Below are positions 8,288 to 17,875 of a DNA stretch of 64,000 bases, piece by piece. A model generated the notes under the pieces. It had not been told where the DNA came from and made no database searches. It saw nothing but the letters and a program-made list of their open reading frames with translations. The translations under genes and the position numbers were made by a program. The stretch is from Oceanobacillus chungangensis (GTDB taxonomy: Bacteria; Bacillota; Bacilli; Bacillales; Amphibacillaceae): positions 146,581 through 210,580 of the forward strand of contig NZ_PIOD01000016.1 in NCBI RefSeq assembly GCF_003369565.1. Direction: 5' to 3'. Every line of letters starts with the position of its first letter. Position 1 is the first letter of the stretch.

Positions 8288-9961
8288 CTATTTACGACTT
8301 AACTTATATACTCTTGCTTCATATGGCTTTAACGTAAATTCGCTAACACTTTCCATTAAATCTACCTCATAATTGGAGAGGCATAGCTCATACGAAAGAC
8401 TCTTAAGATTTGATGGCATGCTGAACGTTGCTTCTTCAGCAAAAAGGTTCGTGATTACTAGCATCATGTCATCATCCTGTGTCCTTGTATAGGCATAGAT
8501 CTTTTCATGTTTAGGCAAAATTAAACTATAATGCCCATAAACCATTACATTGTGTTGCTTTCTTAGCTTAATCAGCTTTTTATAGTAAGTATAAACGGAA
8601 TCTGGGTCTTGCAATGCATCTGCTACATTAATATTCTTGTAATTTGGATTCGTTTTTATCCATGGTGTTCCTGTTGTGAATCCTGCATTTTTCCCGTTAT
8701 TCCACTGCATTGGAGTTCTCGAATTATCCCGTCCATTTTTCCAGATAATCTCCATGATTTCCTGATGCGTTTTGCCAGCTTCTGTTTCATTTTGATATAG
8801 ATTTTTTGATGATACATCTCGATAATCATCAATTGAATCGAATTGAACATTCGTCATGCCTATTTCCTGTCCTTGATAAATAAAAGGAGTACCCTGCATT
8901 AGGAAGTACATCGTCGTTAAGCATTTTGCAGATTCAACTCTATATTTATCATCATCTGCCCAAGACGAAACAGAACGGGGTTGGTCATGATTTTCAAGGA
9001 ATAGGGCATTCCAGCCAACGCCATCAAGCCCGTTTTGCCATTTTGTCAGCGTTTCTTTTAATGAATGAATATCGAGGCCACCTGTGCTGCTTTTACCCCA
9101 AAGATCAAGATGCTCGAATTGGAAGACCATATTAAATTTCCCTTTTTCTTCGCCTACCCATTCATCTGCTTCTTTTACACTTACACCATTCGCTTCCCCA
9201 ACGGTCATAATATCGTATTTATCAAATGTTTCCTTTTTCAGTTCTTCCAAAAATTCTTGAATACCATCCTGATTCATATGTCCATCAAAGGATGACACAT
9301 ACTTTAGTTTTTTCGGATTTGGTAAGTCTGGTAAATTAGGAGCCTTTTTAATATGGGAGATTGCATCGACACGGAAGCCATCAATCCCTTTATCCAGCCA
9401 CCAATTAACCATTTCATATAAATCCTTGCGTACAAGTGGGTTCTCCCAATTTAAATCTGGCTGCTTTCTTGAGAAGACATGCAGAAAGTATTCATCTGTT
9501 TTCTCGTCATATTCCCAGGCAGATCCGCCGAAGATGGATTCCCAGTTATTCGGTTCCTTCCCGTTCTTTCCTGGACGCCAAATATAGTAATCACGATATG
9601 GATTATTTTTAGAGGATTTCGACTCAATGAACCATGGATGCTCATCAGACGTATGGTTAATCACAAGGTCCATAATCAGCTTCATCCCACGGGCATGTGT
9701 TTCCTCTAATAACTCATTAAAGTCATCCATTGTCCCAAATTCGCTCATAATGTCTTTATAGTCGCTAATATCATATCCATTATCATCATTTGGTGATTTA
9801 TAGATAGGACTAATCCATATTACATCGATGCCAAGCTCTTTTATATAATCCAGCTTGGAAATGATGCCTTGAATATCTCCAATCCCATCTCCGTTCGAAT
9901 CCATAAAGCTTCGTGGATAAACTTGATATGCTACCGCTTCTTTCCACCATTTTCTTTCCAT
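8288..9961 (-). CDS. malL: GH13 alpha-glucosidase (oligo-1,6-glucosidase/maltase family)
   Basis: 557 residues, the usual length for this group. The protein opens WWKEAVAYQVYPRSF. The nucleophile is D199 in GFRVDAIS, the acid/base E256 in TVGEANGV, and the third acid D326 in ENHDQPR. The residue after the nucleophile is alanine (A200). In this subfamily valine there goes with alpha-1,6 and alanine or threonine with alpha-1,4 bonds, so a maltase-like preference is predicted. It lacks a signal peptide and would cleave imported oligosaccharides in the cytoplasm. AGGAGG lies 7 bases before the ATG. Upstream, in the same direction, are a LacI-type remnant and an SLC45-like permease, which fits a maltose uptake unit. 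Confidence 0.9.
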   Translation of the reverse strand: MERKWWKEAVAYQVYPRSFMDSNGDGIGDIQGIISKLDYIKELGIDVIWISPIYKSPNDDNGYDISDYKDIMSEFGTMDDFNELLEETHARGMKLIMDLVINHTSDEHPWFIESKSSKNNPYRDYYIWRPGKNGKEPNNWESIFGGSAWEYDEKTDEYFLHVFSRKQPDLNWENPLVRKDLYEMVNWWLDKGIDGFRVDAISHIKKAPNLPDLPNPKKLKYVSSFDGHMNQDGIQEFLEELKKETFDKYDIMTVGEANGVSVKEADEWVGEEKGKFNMVFQFEHLDLWGKSSTGGLDIHSLKETLTKWQNGLDGVGWNALFLENHDQPRSVSSWADDDKYRVESAKCLTTMYFLMQGTPFIYQGQEIGMTNVQFDSIDDYRDVSSKNLYQNETEAGKTHQEIMEIIWKNGRDNSRTPMQWNNGKNAGFTTGTPWIKTNPNYKNINVADALQDPDSVYTYYKKLIKLRKQHNVMVYGHYSLILPKHEKIYAYTRTQDDDMMLVITNLFAEEATFSMPSNLKSLSYELCLSNYEVDLMESVSEFTLKPYEARVYKLSRK

Positions 9962-10040
9962 TTATTTTCCTCCTTGACAGACAAGGCCAATCTATAAAAC
10001 TTTTTCATCTAAACAAAGTCTGGCCAAGCAATGAAATATT

Positions 10041-10290
10041 TCACTCGCCGTTTAGAGGAAGCGTTGACTTTCTTTCCACAATAATCGTTGGAATAATAAT
10101 ACGCCTCTTAAACTGGGATGGATCTTTTATTTCTTCAATAAGACATCTTGCTGATTCATAACCTAATTGGAAGATTTGGGCTATCAATAGATGTCAAGAT
10201 TGGGTCAGAATAATTCGTTAGCTGCGTGTTATTAAAGCTAATGATACTAACATCGCCCGGTACACATTTATCTTTATTGACTGGCACTTG
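10041..10290 (-). pseudogene. LacI-family (MalR-like) repressor remnant, frameshifted
   Basis: Read on the minus strand, KDKCVPGDVSIISFNNTQ...YSDPILTSIDSPNLPI is a typical LacI effector-domain C-terminus. It then hits a stop; the continuation in another frame reads YESARCLIEEIKDPSQFKRR, IIIPTIIVERKST, and ends at a stop at 10041. The N-terminal DNA-binding domain is absent, because the fragment starts inside the end of the permease gene. It lies between the permease and the glucosidase, exactly where a maltose repressor would be expected. Clearly non-functional. Confidence 0.82.
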
Positions 10291-11641
10291 TTTCTTTAAT
10301 TATGGAAACAGAAAGTGCACCAATGACAAGCAGAATACCTGAAATTAAAATCATAGCTGGCATCGACGATCCTATTGCAGGGAATAGGATAAAGCTTAAA
10401 CAAGATGCAATGATTTGCGGTAAACAGATACTGCCATTAAATAGTCCAAGATACGTTCCCAATTTTTCGCCTGATAAGGCATTAGTAAGAATCGTAAATG
10501 GAAATGTCATCATCGCCGCCCAAGCTATCCCAATCAGAGCAAATGAAACAATTAGTAGCCATTGATTATGAATAAAGAATACGGAACTAAACCCGATACC
10601 ACCAAGAACTAGACTAAGGGCATATGCAGGTTTGCGCTTGTCGCTCTGTACTCGGGTCAAAACAAGTGACCACAATACGGCTCCAATTGCCTGGACAGCT
10701 GACAGCATACCAAACCAGTTACCAGCACTCTGGTAAGCAGCTGTCGTTGGATCAGACGTATTCCAAACATTTGCGGAAATTGCTCCTGTACCATATGTCC
10801 ATAAATACTGGAAGCCCATCCAGCAGAAGAATTGCACATTCGTAATCGTCCAAAATACTTTGGGAGCTTTACGAAGCAATTGCAGCATGCCTACTTTCTC
10901 TTTATTAGACTCTTCTGTAATGCCGTGATATGCAGCATATTCTGCTGGTGAATATTCTTTAACCTTAAATATTGTAAACAGGCTGCAGATTATCAGGATG
11001 ATTGCCCCTGCATAAAAGGAAATGACAACAGACGGCGGTACAACCCCTTTTGGCGCACTGTTAGCCACACCCATTATAGTTAGGATAAAAGGGAAAATAC
11101 TAGCTAATACTGCACCACTATTTGAGAGAAAACTTTGAATCGAATAGGCAAACCCTTTTTGTTTTTCGTTAACCATGTCACCAACCATCATTTTGAAAGG
11201 CTGCATTGCAACATTTGATGACAAGTCCATAAACAGAATCGCAACTGCACCAAAGGTTAGTGCCAGCACTGAACCAAAACCAAAGCCAAAACTACCGGCA
11301 TTTGGGAGCAGGAACATGACAATTACTGCCACAATAGTTCCCACAATGAGATATGGAATACGACGACCTAGTTTTGGAATCCATGTACGATCAGATAAAT
11401 ACCCGACAATTGGCTGGACAACTAAACCTGCCAGTGGTGGCAGAATAAAGAAGAAGCCTAATTGCGTCGGATCGGCTCCAAGCGTCTGGAAGATACGCCC
11501 CATATTTGAACTTTGCAATGAGAATGCCATTTGTACACCTAAAAACCCAAAACTAATCATCCATATCGTACTAATTGGTAAATTAGGTAGTGATTGCTTA
11601 GGTGCTTTTTCATGATTGTCTATCGATTTTGCTTCAAGCAT
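10274..11641 (-). CDS. SLC45-like MFS sugar (maltose/sucrose-type) permease
   Basis: 455 residues with about 12 membrane segments. GYLSDRTWIPKLGRRIPYLIVG is the MFS loop 2-3 signature in the form seen in the GPH/SLC45 sucrose-maltose transporters, and DLSSNVAMQPFKMMVGDM is the characteristic helix 4-5 region. It probably imports maltose or related glucosides with a cation for the downstream glucosidase. AGGAGGG lies 8 bases before the ATG. Two LacI-type operators (11822-11835, 11932-11947) precede it. Its last codons overlap the LacI remnant in another frame, so the 3' end was probably formed by the deletion that removed the repressor gene. Confidence 0.82.
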   Translation of the reverse strand: MLEAKSIDNHEKAPKQSLPNLPISTIWMISFGFLGVQMAFSLQSSNMGRIFQTLGADPTQLGFFFILPPLAGLVVQPIVGYLSDRTWIPKLGRRIPYLIVGTIVAVIVMFLLPNAGSFGFGFGSVLALTFGAVAILFMDLSSNVAMQPFKMMVGDMVNEKQKGFAYSIQSFLSNSGAVLASIFPFILTIMGVANSAPKGVVPPSVVISFYAGAIILIICSLFTIFKVKEYSPAEYAAYHGITEESNKEKVGMLQLLRKAPKVFWTITNVQFFCWMGFQYLWTYGTGAISANVWNTSDPTTAAYQSAGNWFGMLSAVQAIGAVLWSLVLTRVQSDKRKPAYALSLVLGGIGFSSVFFIHNQWLLIVSFALIGIAWAAMMTFPFTILTNALSGEKLGTYLGLFNGSICLPQIIASCLSFILFPAIGSSMPAMILISGILLVIGALSVSIIKETSASQ

Positions 11642-11821
11642 TACGTTTACCCTCCTGTGACCTATAAATTTTTTAGATAAATTGCTACCGCCAATACTTA
11701 TTGGCGATAATCGCAGCTGACTTATGCAAGAAGAAAGAAAGCGTTATCTTTTCTACCTGCAGTTAAATAACTTTTAAACAATAATGCATCCTTTTTAATC
11801 CCTCAATAATTCGTGAGATTG

Positions 11822-11836
11822 TGCAATCGTTTGCAT
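11822..11836. promoter_or_regulatory. LacI/MalR-type operator 1
   Basis: TGCAATCGTTTGCA (minus strand TGCAAACGATTGCA) has the central CG and arms of LacI-family operators; it also partly fits a CcpA cre site. It lies 180 bases upstream of the permease start. Confidence 0.65.
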
Positions 11837-11931
11837 TAAAACCGAGATTTATGCCTAAAAGGCTTAAGGGGCTATGTACTAACAAAATTAAATATTAGAA
11901 CATTAAGTATTATATATCAATTTACAAATTT

Positions 11932-11947
11932 GCGCAATCGTTTGCAT
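11932..11947. promoter_or_regulatory. LacI/MalR-type operator 2
   Basis: GCGCAATCGTTTGCAT repeats the first operator's core (GCAATCGTTTGCAT) 110 bases further upstream. Two near-identical sites suggest looping or cooperative binding by a MalR-like protein, now broken locally. Confidence 0.65.
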
Positions 11948-12310
11948 AAACTTCTATAAGAACATGAATATAATTGCATACCTTGAGATTACCAGTGTAA
12001 AAGAGTTTTCCATATTTAGACAGCCCTAAAAATAATTCAATTCGATAAAAATTACGCTGATTACTCCGACCAAAAAATTAACTCTGAGGAAATTGAATGG
12101 GGAGGACTGACGCTATTTCCCTATCTCCAAGCTTAAATCCATTATCTCCATTACTAAATTCCTCTATTAATATAAGAGTCTATGCCAATTCTACCGTTTT
12201 TCGTATTATTGAAGGATAACCAAATTGGAATAACGAATGTATAGTCAAACAGTTACGTAAGAAAGGAGCTATTTTTGATACTAATCAATTTTCATGTATA
12301 CCATTCTAAA
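11948..12310. other. Intergenic region upstream of ggt
   Basis: AT-rich region between the divergent permease and ggt genes. A short frame around 12040-12130 reads YADYSDQKINSEEIEWGG and stops, possibly a decayed gene end, but it has no start and I would not call it a gene. Promoters were not assigned with confidence. Confidence 0.35.
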
Positions 12311-12321
12311 GGAGGAAATCG

Positions 12322-14097
12322 ATGAGAAAATTTATTAATCGTCCGATTGCCATATTATTCATTATGTTTTTCATCGTAGGAACAGTTCCATCAACGGGTT
12401 ATGCAAAAAAATTAGAAACGGATTATGACAAATTTGAATTAGTAGCAACAGCAGACGGTGGAATGGTTTCTACATCACATGGATTGGCTACCCAAATAGG
12501 GGCAGAGGTGCTTAGAAAAGGTGGGAATGCGATTGATGCAGCAATCGCTGTTCAATATGCATTGACCGTTGTTGAACCAATGATGTCCGGGATTGGCGGA
12601 GGTGGATTCATGATGGTATACGACGGAGAAACAGAGGAAATAACCATTGTGAACAGTCGTGAGCGAGCTCCCGCTGGCGCTACATCAGATATGTTTTTAG
12701 ATGAAGAAGGTAATCCGGTTCCTTTTAATGAGCGTGTACAGCATGGTACAGCCGTCGGGGTGCCAGGTACGCTTAAAGGGCTTGAAGAAGCTCACGAAAT
12801 ATGGGGTTCTCGTCCAATGCAGCAGTTAATCGGACCTGCCGTCAAACTTGCGCAAAAAGGATTTCCAGTAAATGATTATTTAGCAGAAACTGTTGCAGAT
12901 AATCGAGACAAGCTGATGCAAAGTGCGGCAGCAGAAGTTTTCTTACCTGATGGTGAGCCGATACGTGAAGGAGATCTTCTTGTTCAGGAGGATCTAGCCA
13001 ACACACTAAAATTAATCCGTTCACATGGTACAGATGTTTTCTATAATGGAGAAATTGCCGATGCATTAGCAGCTACGGTACAGGATTTTGGTGGATCAAT
13101 GACAGCAGATGATCTAGCAAACTATGATATCACAATCGATGACCCGATATGGGGAGAATATGAGGGCTATGATATTGCGAGTATGCCTCCACCTAGCTCT
13201 GGTGGTGTCTTCCTGCTGCAAATGCTAGGGATATTGGATGGATTAGATTTATCTCAATATGATATAAGATCTTTAGAGAAATATCACCTGCTCGCTGAAA
13301 CGATGCATCTTGCCTATGCAGATCGTGCTGCCTATGCCGGTGATCCAGAATTTGTCGATGTTCCAGTTCAGGGGCTGCTTCATCCAGACTACCTTAAAGA
13401 ACGACAAGCTTTAGTCGACCTAAACACTGTCAATCTAAATCCGGCAGCAGGCGATCCGTGGCGATACGAAGAAGGCACACCTAACTATCAACCTACTGAA
13501 CAGCCAGAGAACAGCCAATACGGTGAAACAACGCATTTTACAGTGGCGGATAAGTATGGAAATGTCGTATCTTATACAACGACAATTGAACAAGTTTTCG
13601 GTACAGGCATCATGGTGCCTGGATATGGATTCATGTTGAATAATGAATTAACCGATTTTGATGCAGTCCCAGGTGGTGCAAATGAAGTACAGCCAAATAA
13701 ACGTCCACTAAGCAGTATGACACCGACAATTGTCTTCGAGGACGGTAAGCCTGTATTAACCGTTGGGTCACCTGGTGGCCCTACTATTATTACAACTGTA
13801 CTGCAAACGATTATACATACACTTGCATACGATCTGAGTCTAGAAGATGCCATTGCAGAGCCACGAATCTATTCGAACAACCTTAGTTCCTATCGCTATG
13901 AAACAGATATTCCAAGAAGCATCCTAAATCAGCTAAATGCGATGGGACATTCATTCGGAGCAAGCCCTACAACCATTGGAAATGTACAAAGTATTTTAAT
14001 TGATCATGAATCTGGAATGTTTAAGGGGGTTGCAGATGATAGCAGAAACGGTGCTGCTATTGGAGTTGAGTTGAAAGGGAAAAAGAGAGGTAAATAA
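12322..14097 (+). CDS. ggt: Secreted gamma-glutamyltransferase
   Basis: 591-residue precursor with a Sec signal peptide ending at about residue 28 (GTVPSTGYA-KK). The protein is an N-terminal nucleophile hydrolase that cuts itself before a threonine; here this is T403 in GETTHFTVAD. Other family blocks are GLATQIGAEVLRKGGNAID, EPMMSGIGGGGF, the Arg loop NSRERAPAGA, and MTPTIV, VGSPGGPTI near the end. It transfers or hydrolyses the gamma-glutamyl group of glutathione, glutamine or poly-gamma-glutamate outside the cell. AGGAGG lies 6 bases before the ATG. It stands alone and converges on a chemoreceptor gene, sharing a terminator. Confidence 0.95.
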   Translation: MRKFINRPIAILFIMFFIVGTVPSTGYAKKLETDYDKFELVATADGGMVSTSHGLATQIGAEVLRKGGNAIDAAIAVQYALTVVEPMMSGIGGGGFMMVYDGETEEITIVNSRERAPAGATSDMFLDEEGNPVPFNERVQHGTAVGVPGTLKGLEEAHEIWGSRPMQQLIGPAVKLAQKGFPVNDYLAETVADNRDKLMQSAAAEVFLPDGEPIREGDLLVQEDLANTLKLIRSHGTDVFYNGEIADALAATVQDFGGSMTADDLANYDITIDDPIWGEYEGYDIASMPPPSSGGVFLLQMLGILDGLDLSQYDIRSLEKYHLLAETMHLAYADRAAYAGDPEFVDVPVQGLLHPDYLKERQALVDLNTVNLNPAAGDPWRYEEGTPNYQPTEQPENSQYGETTHFTVADKYGNVVSYTTTIEQVFGTGIMVPGYGFMLNNELTDFDAVPGGANEVQPNKRPLSSMTPTIVFEDGKPVLTVGSPGGPTIITTVLQTIIHTLAYDLSLEDAIAEPRIYSNNLSSYRYETDIPRSILNQLNAMGHSFGASPTTIGNVQSILIDHESGMFKGVADDSRNGAAIGVELKGKKRGK

Positions 14098-14188
14098 ATA
14101 GATAGACATATAAATTATGCTTGACTAGCATAAAAGTACTCCCAATTTTACCGTCAAATACACCAAGTCTAAAAGATCCACCAATAGA

Positions 14189-14222
14189 AAAAGGAGATGA
14201 CCAACGACATTCATCTCCTTTT
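14189..14222. terminator. Bidirectional terminator between ggt and the chemoreceptor gene
   Basis: AAAAGGAGATGA and TCATCTCCTTTT form a perfect 12-bp stem with a 10-base loop, flanked by A and T runs. Confidence 0.85.
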
Positions 14223-14230
14223 CAAATTAT

Positions 14231-16219
14231 TTACACATCAAATTTCATCACAATGGACTGCAGATTTTGTGCCAGATTTGAGAGGTCCTCACTGGCCCTA
14301 GAGATCTCTTCCATGGAAGCCGATTGCTCTTCAATAGATGCTGATACTTCCTCTGTTGAGGCGGCATTTTCTTGGGCAATCGCTGCAAGGTTTTGGAGAG
14401 CATCGAAAATTTCATCCTTCATTTTTTCTGTTTCTTCACTGGATGCATTTAGCTTTTCAACAGCCTTCCCTGCAATCTTCATGGCTTCATTGATGGCCGT
14501 GTATTTCACCTTACTTACATTCATGCTTTCTTCTTGTTTTCCTAAAATAGAAGAAACACTTTCCATGATTTCAACGGAGCTCTTTGAATTATTCTGTAAT
14601 TCCTTGACGATATTCGCAATATATTTAGTTGAATTTGCTGATTGCTCCGCTAGTTTTCTAATTTCTTCTGCTACCACAGAAAAACCTTTTCCTGATTCAC
14701 CTGCTCGAGCTGCTTCAATTGCAGCATTTAATGCCAATAAGTTCGTCTGCTCTGCTATATTGGCAATCACACTGCTAGCTTCTCCAATCTTATTCGCACT
14801 ATCATTCGTTTTAAGAATTCCTTGATGGACTTTGCCCGTCGCTTCACTCGTTTCACTGGAAATGTTTGTTAAGTTTTGAATTTCCATTAACCCTTCTTCT
14901 ACCGCTTTATTCACCCTTTGTGAGGCAGAATTAACTTCTTTCACATAGGATTGATCATTTTCAATTAACTCACCTAAAATATTTGCCTTATTAGAGCCTT
15001 CTTCTGTATTCCGCGCTTGCTCCGAGGCACCGCTTGCAATTCCCTGCACGGCATGCGCTATTTCTTCTGATGCAGCTGCAGAGGTTTGTGAGGTTGCTGT
15101 TAACTCCTCGGAAGAGGCAGAAACTTGTTCCGCTGACTGACTAATCCCGCTAATCACTTCTTTAAGACTATCTGTAATCGTTTGGAGTGCTATTGATAAA
15201 GCTCCAATTTCATCCTTCTTTTTAAGAAGAGCTTCTGGAACATTCTCTGTTAGATTTAAGTCGGCTATTTTTTTCGAATGCCCAATAATACTAATAATAG
15301 GATGTGTAATCGCATTTCCAATGAAATAGGCAATAACGATACTCACTGCTAAAATGATTATCGTAACAATTACAATATTTCTCAGTAGTGTCGGAATAGC
15401 CGATTGAACTTCTTCTACATCTGCATTAATACCTAAAATCCATTCTGTACCCTCAATAGTGGCATATCCAGTATAAAGGTCTTTGCCGTTGAAGCTATAT
15501 TTACCTACTCCTCCTTTTTCTTTAATCATATTGTTAACTAAGTCGCCTAATGATTGTACCTCTGAATCATTCTTTGCTGCTTCGATAGGTGTAAATTGCT
15601 CAGATACAAATTCACGATTTGGATGTCCAACAACCGTTCCGTTCGTATTGACAATAAAACCATAACCATTTTCACCATAAACAATCGCTTCCGCAATCTC
15701 ACTTAACGTATTTCCATCTCTTTGACCAATGAGCACGCCTACGATTCTGCCATCACGTTCAATAGGAGCAGAGAACATGAGCGTTAACTCCTTAGTTGCT
15801 TCATCTACAATCAAATCAGATACATTCGCTTCGCCATTGAAAGCAGATTTCACATAATTCTCTTCTCCGACTTGTAAGGTAGAGCCATCAACGAAATGGG
15901 CCTCGCCATCTGGATTAACAATCGCAAGCGTTATAAAATGCCCATTTTCCACTTGTTTCATTAATTCTGGTCTTTGATTTTCCCAATCCATACTTTGAAC
16001 ATTCTCGGTACCTGCCAAAACAGCTAACGATTCTATTTGAATATCCACTTTGGCTTGGGTACTAATTGCTGCTTCATTAGAAAAGGCATCTAGCCCAATT
16101 TCTGCTTCGGTAATAATTGCATCTCTAGCACCGATTGAAACAAAGATTCCTAACACACAAGATCCTATTACAATTAACGTGGAAAAATAAATAATTAGTT
16201 TTGCTTTTATACCCTTCAC
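14231..16219 (-). CDS. Methyl-accepting chemotaxis protein (dCache-HAMP-MCP)
   Basis: Start chosen at GTG 16219, with AGAGG 9 bases upstream; the ATG at 16246 has no ribosome site. The 662-residue product has a membrane segment near the N-terminus, an extracellular Cache-type sensor of ~260 residues ([32 protein letters not shown]), a second membrane segment ([20 protein letters not shown]), a HAMP domain, and a long coiled-coil signalling domain. Its hairpin tip reads [20 protein letters not shown], the CheA/CheW contact. It would sense a small ligand outside the cell and bias motility. Ligand unknown; no chemotaxis genes are adjacent. Confidence 0.92.
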   Translation of the reverse strand: MKGIKAKLIIYFSTLIVIGSCVLGIFVSIGARDAIITEAEIGLDAFSNEAAISTQAKVDIQIESLAVLAGTENVQSMDWENQRPELMKQVENGHFITLAIVNPDGEAHFVDGSTLQVGEENYVKSAFNGEANVSDLIVDEATKELTLMFSAPIERDGRIVGVLIGQRDGNTLSEIAEAIVYGENGYGFIVNTNGTVVGHPNREFVSEQFTPIEAAKNDSEVQSLGDLVNNMIKEKGGVGKYSFNGKDLYTGYATIEGTEWILGINADVEEVQSAIPTLLRNIVIVTIIILAVSIVIAYFIGNAITHPIISIIGHSKKIADLNLTENVPEALLKKKDEIGALSIALQTITDSLKEVISGISQSAEQVSASSEELTATSQTSAAASEEIAHAVQGIASGASEQARNTEEGSNKANILGELIENDQSYVKEVNSASQRVNKAVEEGLMEIQNLTNISSETSEATGKVHQGILKTNDSANKIGEASSVIANIAEQTNLLALNAAIEAARAGESGKGFSVVAEEIRKLAEQSANSTKYIANIVKELQNNSKSSVEIMESVSSILGKQEESMNVSKVKYTAINEAMKIAGKAVEKLNASSEETEKMKDEIFDALQNLAAIAQENAASTEEVSASIEEQSASMEEISRASEDLSNLAQNLQSIVMKFDV

Positions 16220-16331
16220 TCTGACTATCCTCTCATTTCGCATCATTTTTTAATCTATTACTTTATCGGTAGCCAGAGTGCCTTATTGAGATTATATGGC
16301 GAGAAATTAATTGGTACTTTTTACCACGGGA

Positions 16332-16368
16332 CATAAAAACAAGCAGCATTGATAAATTGCTGCTTGTT
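16332..16368 (-). terminator. Terminator after the WYL regulator gene
   Basis: ACAAGCAGCA/TGCTGCTTGT stem with a 10-base loop, followed on the minus strand by TTTTTATG. Confidence 0.75.
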
Positions 16369-16494
16369 AGGATAATAATCTTTCCTAGACACCTATCGTA
16401 TTTCAACATTTTGGAGCTTCTTCCTTACCATCTAATTCCTTAATCAATGATATTATCCCCAAAAAAAGAATACCACGGCATTTACTCGCACCGA

Positions 16495-17457
16495 TTATGG
16501 GCAATATAAAGATACTCTCTCTTGCAACATTTCTATAACGGCTTCTGGCATTTCCCTGACAGTAATATCGTTACCTAGGAAAAGGACCCAATTTGTTATC
16601 TCGTTTAATTCTTCGCGATTATTAACATTGATAAAAGTCTTTAATATGGCTGTGGTTTGGTAAGGATTCGTATAGGAAATGGATAATTTTAAAGGATGGT
16701 ATTTTTTGAATTGGGTAATCGCCCTTGGACCAAGTTCTATCACAAGGTTGATAACTTCTTCCTGCTTTCTTAGTTTTTCTAAAATCTTATTCCTGCCTAG
16801 TCTTTTTTTCTTCGGGTAGAGTTTAACATCAACGAGGTTGTCGACAGGGAAAATCTGTCTCTTTTCTTCCTTTAAGTTAAAGCCTTCAATCAGCCAAAGG
16901 CCTTTTTCACGATAAAGGTGCAAAAGATAAATGGCATGGGACTTTATTTCATTCTCTTCTTTGATGGTAATCAATAAATAGCGATCCAAAAGGAGAATTT
17001 GAATGAGTTTTTCTAATATCGGATGTGGGAGATCTGATAAATCAAGCAGGTCGGGATTATGTGGGTTTGTCCCTTCGAAAAGTAAGAGCTGATTTAAAAG
17101 AACTAGGGTTTCTTGCTGGTTTTCTGAAAGGAGGCCCAGTAATTTTTCAGCTAAAGAGTGACGACTCTTTAAATAGGGAAGCTGCTGATTTCTTGTCGCC
17201 ATAAAGGCAATAAAAAGGGCTTTAATCTCATTATCAGTAAAGCGAACATCGGGCAAGACAGAATTGTTCATGACAGAATAACCCCCATCCCTGCCAACTT
17301 CAGCGACAAGCGGCATTCCCATTGCTTCAATTTCTCGAATATCTCGAATAGCTGTCGACCTAGAGATATTAAATTCCTGCATGATCTCAGAAATTGTAAA
17401 GTGGGCGCGGTTGTTAATATACCGCATGATAACATTAATCCGTTCAACTTTTTTCAT
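16495..17457 (-). CDS. YafY-type HTH and WYL-domain transcriptional regulator
   Basis: 320 residues. Residues 1-60 form a winged helix-turn-helix of the HTH_11 type (FTISEIMQEFNISRSTAIRDI). The middle and C-terminal parts match WYL-type regulators: YLLHLYREKGLWLIEGFNL is the WYL beta-core region, and a C-terminal extension follows (AVIEMLQERVSLY). Such proteins bind DNA and sense a ligand through the WYL domain. AGGAGG lies 5 bases before the ATG. It is divergent from a GyrI-like effector-binding protein with two 154-bp structured repeats in between, so it may control that gene. Confidence 0.85.
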   Translation of the reverse strand: MKKVERINVIMRYINNRAHFTISEIMQEFNISRSTAIRDIREIEAMGMPLVAEVGRDGGYSVMNNSVLPDVRFTDNEIKALFIAFMATRNQQLPYLKSRHSLAEKLLGLLSENQQETLVLLNQLLLFEGTNPHNPDLLDLSDLPHPILEKLIQILLLDRYLLITIKEENEIKSHAIYLLHLYREKGLWLIEGFNLKEEKRQIFPVDNLVDVKLYPKKKRLGRNKILEKLRKQEEVINLVIELGPRAITQFKKYHPLKLSISYTNPYQTTAILKTFINVNNREELNEITNWVLFLGNDITVREMPEAVIEMLQERVSLYCP

Positions 17458-17483
17458 CGGAACCTCCTAAACAGTATCATTTT

Positions 17484-17511
17484 TTGACACGTTTTAAGGG
17501 TATCATATAAC
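17484..17511 (+). promoter_or_regulatory. Promoter for the effector-binding protein gene
   Basis: TTGACA (17484-17489), 16-base spacer and TATAAC (17506-17511) on the plus strand. It would start transcription near 17518, placing both 154-bp repeats in a leader of about 350 nucleotides. Confidence 0.6.
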
Positions 17512-17537
17512 TATCAAGTGGAGGATACAAGTCATTT

Positions 17538-17691
17538 GATAAGGTGAAACTTTATTTAGCGGGGGGTTCTTTTCACCCCTCTCTGAATATTAGTTGAACC
17601 AATCGGGCCGTTACTGGCTGTTGATCTCCCACCTAGAATTTTCGAGTTTACTCAATCCTTTAAGTCGGAGTCTTACAGCCAGTTACACTGC
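17538..17691 (+). repeat. Structured 154-bp repeat, copy 1
   Basis: It starts GATAAGGTGAAAC and ends CCAGTTACACTGC. Two stem-loops are visible: TTTAG with G-run against C-run with CTGAA (loop TTCTTTT), and TTACTGGCTGT against ACAGCCAGTTA enclosing about 55 bases. It is followed without a gap by copy 2. Confidence 0.85.
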
Positions 17692-17844
17692 GATAAAGTG
17701 AAACTTTATTCAGTGGGGGGTCTTTTCACCCCTCACTGAATATTAGTTGAACCAATCGGGCCGTTACTGGCTGTTGATCTCCAATTTAGAATTTTCGAGT
17801 TTACTCAATCCTTGAAGTGGGAGTCTTACAGCCAGTTACATTGC
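17692..17844 (+). repeat. Structured 154-bp repeat, copy 2
   Basis: A 153-bp copy about 93% identical to copy 1. Several differences improve or keep pairing in the first stem: a C-T mismatch becomes T-A, and a T-G pair becomes C-G. The loop of the second stem is conserved. It ends 31 bases before the start codon of the effector-binding protein gene. Confidence 0.85.
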
Positions 17845-17875
17845 GAAAAATTTAAAGAAGAGGATGGTTTTGAAT

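Noticed and set aside
14121-14825. Open frame of 234 codons on the plus strand
   Set aside because: It is the antisense of the chemoreceptor signalling domain, is serine-rich by reflection, and has no ribosome site.
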